From positions 186,001-250,000 of the forward strand of contig JAIEMP010000005.1 in assembly GCA_019752045.1 (NCBI GenBank): DNA of 64,000 nucleotides, read 5' to 3'. The DNA comes from Chitinophagaceae bacterium. GTDB lineage: Bacteria > Bacteroidota > Bacteroidia > Chitinophagales > Chitinophagaceae. Of the stretch, positions 57,502-64,000 are shown one piece after another. The position numbers were made by a program, and so were the translations under genes. The notes below the pieces were generated by a model. It did not search any database. It saw nothing but the letters and a program-made list of their open reading frames with translations, and was not told the origin of the DNA. Within the stretch, counting starts at the first letter, position 1; the number at the start of each line of letters is the position of its first letter.

Positions 57502-60208
57502 GGTGGAAAAATAAATTAAAAGTGGTTCCTTTATTTACGGTGCTTTCTGCTTCAATTCGGTACCCCATGGCTTCCATTTGGTTTTTACTCATAAACAAAC
57601 CTAATCCCCTTGCATCCTGGTTGCCATGAAAGGTTTTATACATCCCAAATAGTTTAGCGCCATTCTTCTTCAGGTCTATACCCAGTCCATTATCTTCTAT
57701 AGATAAAATTAAACTGTTTTCTGCTTCTGCAACAGAAAACTGAACAAATGCTTTTCTTTCGTGTGACCTGTATTTAATGGCATTGGTAATAAAGTTTAAT
57801 AAAATACTGTCGATATATGCAGGAACAGCTTTGATGGTTATCCGCTCATCTACCTTATTTATTAAGTTTATTCCCGAATCTTCAATCAGTTGTGTTAAAG
57901 AATTGGCTGCTTTTTCAATTACGGCTCTTAGCGGGATGTTGATCAGTACCTGTGAGGTGGAATTGCTCATGAGTACAATTTCCGTCAGGTTGGTGATGGT
58001 TTCTTTTAATTGCGAAGAACCGGTTAATATGTGATGTACGATTTCTGAATGAACCAGCTCAGGTTTTTTCTTCATCAGCAATTGAAGCAACATCTCAAAG
58101 TTTGCAGAATGAGACCGCAGATTGTGTGATACGATTTGAGCAAAATTTTTCAACCTTGCATTTTGATCGGTTGACAAATCAAGCAGCTGTTTGAGCTCAT
58201 GTTCAGTATGTTTTATTTTTTCAAGGCTTTGCAGTACGCCGTATAGCTTTACTAACCGGTTGTTTACAAGTTCAGCCTGGCCTATCACTCTGGTAGGAAT
58301 GGATTTGCCTTTTAAAGTATTAACTTCAATTTCAATGTCAAAAGGAGCGCCGTTTTCCGTTGCAAGAGCCAGCACTTCCGTAATTCGATTTCGGTTCTCA
58401 CCCTCAGCATACATATTCACCGCCGATTCTAAATTTGGGGCATAATCAGCATCAGCCTCCAGAATATTCCTTAATACTTTACTCCAATGAACACTGCCGG
58501 TTTGCATATTTACTTCCCATGCACCAATTTGTGAAATAGTACTGGTTTTCTCAAGAATTGTTTCAAATCTTAATTTATCCAGTTCTTTTTCTTTTAATGC
58601 AGTAAGGTCGTTTGTTAACATGATGATGCCGCCAATGCTTTGATTGGCTGTATACCAGGGACGTATATCCCATGAAATCCATTGGCCTGTTCCGTTGGCA
58701 CGTTCAAAAAAAGCTTCGTCACATTTATTGATGGCTCCCTCTAAACAATCACGGTGTATTTTTTTCCAGTCCTCTCCAATTTCAGGAAACAACTCATAAT
58801 GTGATTTGCCGACTATCTCCTTTGCAGTTAATCCATAATCCGATATCCATTTGTTTGATGCGGAGATATACCTCATTTCCGTATCAAACATTGCTATGGC
58901 AGAGGGAGCTTCCCGGATGAAAACTGCATTCTGGTCATTGATGCTTTTTATCAGAACTTCTGTTGCTTTTCTTGAACTGATATCCCTCACAGAAGCCGAA
59001 ACAACCAGGCCATTTTCTGACATCACCGGATTGAGACTGATTTCAACCGGGATTTCTTTATTATGCTTTGTTACAGCAAACAGCTCCATACCCGACCCCA
59101 TTGCTCTTGTTTTCGGTTCTGTAAAAAACTTTTTGATATGAGACGCATGATGGGGAGTAAATCTGGATGGTATCAGCAACTCAACTGAGGCGCCAATTAA
59201 TTCTTCCTGCGTGTATCCAAAAACAACTTCGGTTTGTCTGTTGGCAAAAATGATTTGACCGTTTGTGTCTACAATCAGATGCGGATCGGGCGTTGAATTT
59301 AAAAAGGCTGAAACACGGGTAAGTGAATGTTCTGCAAGTTCTCTTTTTGTCTGACTGGCATTCAATTTTTTTGATATACGCCAGATAAAAAATAAAAGTG
59401 TAACAATAAAAGAGATGCCAAATAAAGCAATTCCAAAGTCAACACTTACAAGGTTATACCTGTTTGCAAGAATCCGTAAAAAAGCAAGTACAAATACAGT
59501 TACAACCATTCCGGGAAATAATTGCCTGGCCATGATATGACCTGTTTGATTACCGGTGAACAATCCGGTAATGCCTGTATACGGATTCAGTAAACTGCCT
59601 GCAACAGACAGAAGCAAAAAACTAACAGCAGCATGCGCAGCCATTGCTGTAAAAAGCGAAATCTTATAAAGCGGAGAAATATTAAACAAATAACCAGTTA
59701 ATGCCAGAAATGAAAAAAAAGTAACCAGATGAAAACAGGTTTGCGATACATAGATCCATATTTGTTTTTGATGCCGTATCAGCAAAAAACCAGTACCCAT
59801 TAAAATGAGACAGAATGCTGTAAGCGGTGCCATGCGGCCCGGATGTAAAACAAGATTTGCATCTGGAAGATTCTCAAATACAATCAGCTCATCAATTCCT
59901 AATGATTTATTAAGAATATACTCTGCACAGGTAATAATGCCAATCAGAAGAATCAACAGTGTGAGAATAATAGAGTAAAGCCGGTGTTTTTGATTTTTGT
60001 GGAAACTGAAATAGAACAGCAACACTGCACAAAGAAACAACCCTGCAGCAGCATTGAATTTCATATTCTGATAATCAGGGAAACCATACTCTTGTAAATT
60101 AATATTGGCCAGCCACCCTATGATAACCATCAAAGTAATAGCCAGCACGATATATGCAGTTAAGCGGATAGGTTTTCTGTATGTTAGCGAAGTATTAGTG
60201 TTGCTCAT
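57488..60208 (-). CDS. membrane PAS sensor histidine kinase
   Basis: 906 residues from the ATG at 60208 (MSNTNTSLTYRKP), supported by the minus-strand -7-like TACATTTT (60226-60219). The longer frame to 60304 has no support. The N-terminal ~290 residues hold about eight helices (MASE-like). Then three PAS domains and a HisKA segment with FAQIVSHNLRSH precede HATPase_c with NFITNAI, SIEDNGLGID and GLGLFMSKNQME. It signals to the overlapping receiver protein. Confidence 0.88.
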   Translation of the reverse strand: MSNTNTSLTYRKPIRLTAYIVLAITLMVIIGWLANINLQEYGFPDYQNMKFNAAAGLFLCAVLLFYFSFHKNQKHRLYSIILTLLILLIGIITCAEYILNKSLGIDELIVFENLPDANLVLHPGRMAPLTAFCLILMGTGFLLIRHQKQIWIYVSQTCFHLVTFFSFLALTGYLFNISPLYKISLFTAMAAHAAVSFLLLSVAGSLLNPYTGITGLFTGNQTGHIMARQLFPGMVVTVFVLAFLRILANRYNLVSVDFGIALFGISFIVTLLFFIWRISKKLNASQTKRELAEHSLTRVSAFLNSTPDPHLIVDTNGQIIFANRQTEVVFGYTQEELIGASVELLIPSRFTPHHASHIKKFFTEPKTRAMGSGMELFAVTKHNKEIPVEISLNPVMSENGLVVSASVRDISSRKATEVLIKSINDQNAVFIREAPSAIAMFDTEMRYISASNKWISDYGLTAKEIVGKSHYELFPEIGEDWKKIHRDCLEGAINKCDEAFFERANGTGQWISWDIRPWYTANQSIGGIIMLTNDLTALKEKELDKLRFETILEKTSTISQIGAWEVNMQTGSVHWSKVLRNILEADADYAPNLESAVNMYAEGENRNRITEVLALATENGAPFDIEIEVNTLKGKSIPTRVIGQAELVNNRLVKLYGVLQSLEKIKHTEHELKQLLDLSTDQNARLKNFAQIVSHNLRSHSANFEMLLQLLMKKKPELVHSEIVHHILTGSSQLKETITNLTEIVLMSNSTSQVLINIPLRAVIEKAANSLTQLIEDSGINLINKVDERITIKAVPAYIDSILLNFITNAIKYRSHERKAFVQFSVAEAENSLILSIEDNGLGIDLKKNGAKLFGMYKTFHGNQDARGLGLFMSKNQMEAMGYRIEAESTVNKGTTFNLFFHHEKI

Positions 60209-60542
60209 TACTGTTGGTAAAATGTAGAAAAGGATCAAAGGCGGCGAGACCAAATTTGCCCTCCATGAAAATAACCAATCAGCAGCAACTAAGAAAATAA
60301 ACAAGAAAAAAAATTCAACTATTTTTTAGTACTTATTTGTGCTCTATAACATTGTATCCTGTTGTTTATCGCAGCGATTGATGATGTAAGTTAAAACCTA
60401 TTATATATTAACCTGTATCATAAACCAATGACAACCATTGATGGCAATGATAAAATTGAATGAAGACTATACCTGAAAAAAAATGCCTGCACGTATTAAA
60501 CCGGTGAAAGGGATTTTAATGTGAGAAAACAATGGAGTCACA

Positions 60543-60576
60543 CCTGCCCGACGAAGTCATTCAGGCGGGGATGACA
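60543..60576. repeat. imperfect palindromic repeat
   Basis: CCTGCCCG (60543-60550) and GGCGGGG (60564-60570) bracket ACGAAGTCATTCA. It resembles small dispersed bacterial repeats. Confidence 0.45.
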
Positions 60577-60632
60577 AGGATTGGAAGTATTTACACGGAT
60601 GTTTAAGACAAACATTTTTAGTAATCCGAATA

Positions 60633-60668
60633 ACAGAACAGCCGCTTTATTTAAAGCGGCTGTTCTGT
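60633..60668. other. 17-bp perfect hairpin
   Basis: The arms 60633-60649 and 60652-60668 pair perfectly (ACAGAACAGCCGCTTTA and its complement) with a 2-nt loop. It lies downstream of the minus-strand BNR gene. No T-run follows, so it is a structured end or a processing site rather than a canonical terminator. Confidence 0.6.
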
Positions 60669-60724
60669 GTTTTAATCCGTTTTGATCCGGTCAAATCCGT
60701 GTCTTCAGTGACTCTATCACTCTA

Positions 60725-63700
60725 TCAATTACCTTTCCACTCAGGCATTCGTCCCGGTGTATAAGGCGCACCGCTTTTCTCTAACAGATCTTCAATTCGT
60801 TTTACTTCATCAGCTATTGCTTTGATTTCATTGTATACAGGAGTGAATTGTTTTGCCGCTATCTGGTAAGAGTTCATTTGTGTTTGCGTTGGTGCTGCAG
60901 TGGTATTCCATAACGAACCAATGACATACCCAATGCGTGCATTAATGGGAGGTGTTGTTTCAAATTCTCTTCTGGCTAAAGATGCATCACCATTCAGTTG
61001 ACGGTTCACAGCAAACAATCTTTTTTCTACCTGCATCATTGCTTTTGAAATATCCAATGATTGTTTAGGCGTTTCAATCACAGCCTGTTTTATGAACCGG
61101 AGTTTGTTTACCAGCTCTCCACGATACTGATCGCTTGCAGCAACAACCCTGCTTAACTCAGCAATTTTTTTACAGAATTCATCCAATGCTTTTTTATCTG
61201 TTGCAGGAAGGGTAGCTGTATTTAAAGTAGCTGCTTTGAATGGTTGCGGAGCAACCAGTTCGGTATATGCACCATCTTCAAATTTGCTGAGTGAAACTTT
61301 ATAGTTGCCGGGTAATGCAAAATATCCTTCGTCGGGAGAACTGAAAGCAAATGATTCATCAAAAGGAGTAAGGTCAATTGGTCCGAATGGAGAAGTGCGG
61401 AAATCCCACACAATACGTTTCAATCCTTTCTTTGCAGGTGCCTTTAATCTGCGAACAACATTACCGCTTTCATCCATTACTGTAAACAATACATGCGGAG
61501 CAACCTGTTCATCTTCCAAACGCAGTGAATCAGGCGATGGATAAGTAGGTGCTTCACCTTTTTTTATTTTTTCTGCTTCGGCTGCTCTGCGTTTTTCTTT
61601 AATTGTTTTGATATCATCTTTGATATAATACGTAAACACCGCACCAACTTTTGGATTAGGGGTGGTAAAAAAACTTTCTCCCTGGAAACCTTTGCCTCTT
61701 ACACCCAATGGTTTTGATTCAACAAACATCCAGGCATCTTTAATGGGGAAGATAACAGCCGGTTTATCGAGATCATCTCTTTTTAAATTGCGTAACGGTG
61801 TATAATCATCTAATACATAAAACCCACGACCAAAGGTTGCTAGTATCAAATCGTTTTCTCTTTTTTGAATCTCCAGGTCTTTTACTGCAATGGTTGGTAA
61901 GCCTGCTTTCATCTGCACCCATTTTGCACCGCCATCAATACTTACAAACAAACCAAACTCTGTACCCACAAACAACAAATCTTTGTTTACATGATCTTCT
62001 GCTATGGTATAAGACGTTCCTCTCTCAGGTAAATTATTGGTAATGGCTTTCCATGTTTTACCGCCATCACTTGTTTTATAAACGTAGGGATGAAAATCGC
62101 CGTAACGATGATGATTGAATGTAACATACGCCACATTCTTATCGTGCTGTGATGTGATGATGTGATTTACATACGTACGTTCCGGAACACCGGCTATATT
62201 ATCAATCTTCATCCAATTATTACCGCCATCAGTTGTTACCTGTATCAATCCATCATCTGTTCCAACATAAATGGTGTTCTCATCAAACTTTGATTCAGCA
62301 ATGGTTGTGATGTTGCCATAAATATCTGTTGAACTATTTTTTGCAACCGCATCCATGCTCCACACTTTTCCCATCACGGGTAATTTGTTGCGATCAATTT
62401 GTCTTGTAAGATCAGGACTGATCACTTTCCATGTGTTACCACGATCATCTGTTCTGAATACTTTATTTGCAGCATGATAAAGACGTTTGTTATCATACTT
62501 CGAAATTACCAATGGCGCATCCCAATTCCAGCGATAGGCTTCGCCTTCCGGTTCCTGTGGTTGAATAAATAAATATTCACCACTCTTTTTATCATAACGT
62601 GTTAATGCACCATACTGCGCTTGTGAGTAAACAATATCAGGATTGCTTTGATCAATTTGTGATTCATAACCATCACCAAGGCTTGTGAAATACCAATCAG
62701 AATTAAAAATTCCGTTTGCACTTAAAGTGCGTGATGGTCCGCCCAAACTAAAGTTATCCTGTGTGCCACCATGAATATGATAAAACGGAAATGCGTTATC
62801 TGTTGCTACTTTGTAAAATTGAGTTACGGGTAAGTTGGCTTTAAAGTTCCAATTAGCTCCTTCATCAAAACTTTCATACACTCCACCATCGCAACCAACT
62901 AAATAATGATCTGTGTTTTTAGGATTGATCCAGATCACATGATTATCGATATGTTTACTTTTTTCACCAAGAATGGAAAAGTTCTTTCCGCCATCTTTAC
63001 TTACGCCGAGATATACATTGATGATAAAAATTTTATTGACGTCTTTCGGATCGCAAAACAATTTCTGATAATAGTTGCCCGAAGTTGAATAACCGCTTTG
63101 TTTTTCCCAGCTTGCACCACGATCTTTACTTTTAAATACGCCGCCTTTGCCTTCGGTTGCTTCCACCACACAATACAGCACATCAGGATTTGCAGGTGAA
63201 TAGTTCAAACCTATTCTTCCAAGATCACCTGCAGGTAACCCGCTCATCATTTTGTTCCATGTTGCACCTCCGTCTGTACTTTTATACAAAGCTGATTCAG
63301 GTCCACCACCAATATAAGTAAACACTTTCCGCTGGCGTTGATGCGCTGCTGCATATACAATGTTTGGATGACGTGGATCAAGCATCACTTCATTAAAGCC
63401 GGTGTGCTCACTAACATTTAATACTTGTTTCCATGTTTTACCGCCATCGGTTGTTTTATAAATGCCACGTTCGCCACCACTATTCCAAACCGGGCCATAA
63501 GCTGCTACATAAACAATATCACCATTGGTTGGATCAATGGCAATACGACCAATATGTTCTGAATTTTTCAATCCAACATTCTTAAAACTCTTTCCTCCAT
63601 CTTCACTTTTGTACAAACCATCACCATAACCAACTACACGCTGATTATTATTTTCGCCACTCCCCACCCACACCACATTGGTATTAGTTGGATCAATAGC

Positions 63701-64000
63701 CAGACATCCAATGGCAAACGAACCTTCGCCATCAAAAATGGGTGTGTACGTAACACCTGCATTGGTTGTTTTCCAAACACCACCTGCAGCCGCAGCCACA
63801 TAATACTCACTGGTATTTTTTGGATTCACAGCAATATCTGCAATACGGCCCGATGTAATAGCAGGCCCCACACTTCTGAATTGCAAGCCACTCAGCAGCC
63901 CGCTGTTGAACACATCTTTCGGTTCTTCTTTAGCAGGAGCTGTTGTTTTCTTTTGTGCGTGTACTGTAAATGCAAAGACGAGCAGCAGCAATGTGCCGAA
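60725..64000 (-). CDS. BNR/Asp-box beta-propeller exoprotein (sortilin-like), 5' end cut by window
   Basis: About 1,090 residues are in the window. The frame stays open to the right edge. The track start at 63991 is a TTG codon inside the signal peptide, so the real start lies beyond the window. The signal peptide core is LLLVFAFTVHAQ. At least six Asp-box repeats are seen (YKSEDGGKSFKNVG, YKTTDGGKTWKQV, YKSTDGGATWNKM), forming a sortilin/VPS10-like propeller. The C-terminal ~350 residues are a helical and beta domain of unknown role. It is probably secreted or periplasmic. Confidence 0.88.
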   Translation of the reverse strand, partial: FGTLLLLVFAFTVHAQKKTTAPAKEEPKDVFNSGLLSGLQFRSVGPAITSGRIADIAVNPKNTSEYYVAAAAGGVWKTTNAGVTYTPIFDGEGSFAIGCLAIDPTNTNVVWVGSGENNNQRVVGYGDGLYKSEDGGKSFKNVGLKNSEHIGRIAIDPTNGDIVYVAAYGPVWNSGGERGIYKTTDGGKTWKQVLNVSEHTGFNEVMLDPRHPNIVYAAAHQRQRKVFTYIGGGPESALYKSTDGGATWNKMMSGLPAGDLGRIGLNYSPANPDVLYCVVEATEGKGGVFKSKDRGASWEKQSGYSTSGNYYQKLFCDPKDVNKIFIINVYLGVSKDGGKNFSILGEKSKHIDNHVIWINPKNTDHYLVGCDGGVYESFDEGANWNFKANLPVTQFYKVATDNAFPFYHIHGGTQDNFSLGGPSRTLSANGIFNSDWYFTSLGDGYESQIDQSNPDIVYSQAQYGALTRYDKKSGEYLFIQPQEPEGEAYRWNWDAPLVISKYDNKRLYHAANKVFRTDDRGNTWKVISPDLTRQIDRNKLPVMGKVWSMDAVAKNSSTDIYGNITTIAESKFDENTIYVGTDDGLIQVTTDGGNNWMKIDNIAGVPERTYVNHIITSQHDKNVAYVTFNHHRYGDFHPYVYKTSDGGKTWKAITNNLPERGTSYTIAEDHVNKDLLFVGTEFGLFVSIDGGAKWVQMKAGLPTIAVKDLEIQKRENDLILATFGRGFYVLDDYTPLRNLKRDDLDKPAVIFPIKDAWMFVESKPLGVRGKGFQGESFFTTPNPKVGAVFTYYIKDDIKTIKEKRRAAEAEKIKKGEAPTYPSPDSLRLEDEQVAPHVLFTVMDESGNVVRRLKAPAKKGLKRIVWDFRTSPFGPIDLTPFDESFAFSSPDEGYFALPGNYKVSLSKFEDGAYTELVAPQPFKAATLNTATLPATDKKALDEFCKKIAELSRVVAASDQYRGELVNKLRFIKQAVIETPKQSLDISKAMMQVEKRLFAVNRQLNGDASLARREFETTPPINARIGYVIGSLWNTTAAPTQTQMNSYQIAAKQFTPVYNEIKAIADEVKRIEDLLEKSGAPYTPGRMPEWKGN

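Larger units (their letters stand above)
60209..60724. other. 516-bp gap with a repeat and a hairpin
   Basis: I see no gene. It holds the kinase promoter (60219-60226), a CCTGCCCG/CAGGCGGG palindromic repeat (60543-60570) and a 17-bp perfect hairpin at 60633-60668. Confidence 0.65.

Noticed and set aside
60633-60668. 17-bp hairpin as a canonical terminator
   Set aside because: No T-run follows on either strand, so it is listed only as a hairpin.
1-64000. CRISPR array, tRNA, rRNA, prophage or transposase
   Set aside because: I looked for tandem spaced repeats, cloverleaf or rRNA words and transposase or integrase motifs and saw none; the only inverted-repeat-bounded unit is the GxxExxY cassette.

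Overview
The window is about 64 kb of a Bacteroidota chromosome, most likely a Chitinophagaceae-type organism (inference). The basis is the AT-leaning composition, Bacteroidota-style -7 elements of the form TAnnTTTG, a T9SS-type C-terminal sorting domain, DUF1080, DUF2911, DUF2400 and DUF6132 proteins, and 'SHNLRS'-type histidine kinases. I saw no rRNA, tRNA, CRISPR array, transposase, integrase or phage module. Both ends cut genes: an oxidoreductase at the left and a BNR-repeat protein at the right.

Layout. 1-3600: a sugar-catabolic run (Gfo/Idh/MocA oxidoreductase, TIM-barrel isomerase, cytochrome c lipoprotein, DUF1080 lipoprotein) interrupted by a GxxExxY nuclease-like gene flanked by inverted repeats. 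3657-10972: htpG, an ABC-F ATPase, a T9SS-secreted protein, an RRM RNA-binding protein, an AhpD-like protein and a 2-oxoacid:ferredoxin oxidoreductase beta subunit. 11134-16675: FabH-like synthase, DinB-like protein, lipid kinase and membrane patatin. 16729-17799: heme A synthase.

17906-27825 is a sulfur island, all on the minus strand. It holds a sulfide:quinone oxidoreductase, a DsrE-like protein, a SoxB-like protein, a TsdA-like dihaem cytochrome, two YeeE/YedE half-transporters, DUF6132, rhodanese, a persulfide dioxygenase-rhodanese fusion, thioredoxin, a TauE/SafE exporter and a Crp/Fnr regulator. Each of its four transcription units is preceded by a Crp-like dyad (GTGAT-N4-ATCAC type), and in all four the dyad centre lies 29.5 bp from the first base of the -7 element. 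This points to one regulon for sulfide/thiosulfate handling and is the strongest system in the window.

27940-41640: rnhB, a threonylcarbamoyl-AMP synthase-type protein, a cupin, an oxidoreductase, a hydrolase, a toxin-antitoxin pair translationally coupled to a DUF2400 gene, a trans-sulfuration enzyme, asparagine synthetase, DUF2911, a CoA-transferase and ACP phosphodiesterase, with several small palindromic repeat families between them. 41695-44412: a decayed copy of the uvrB promoter and 5' end lies 2.6 kb upstream of the intact uvrB, with a TlpA-like gene, a gene remnant and a barrel protein in between. 46361-52724: a nucleotidyltransferase pair, orphan ParA, a small membrane protein, polA (carrying a dispersed palindromic repeat in frame) and an amidohydrolase. 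52785-64000: two PAS histidine kinases, a response regulator, a DsbA-like protein, a PfkB-family kinase and a large BNR-repeat exoprotein.
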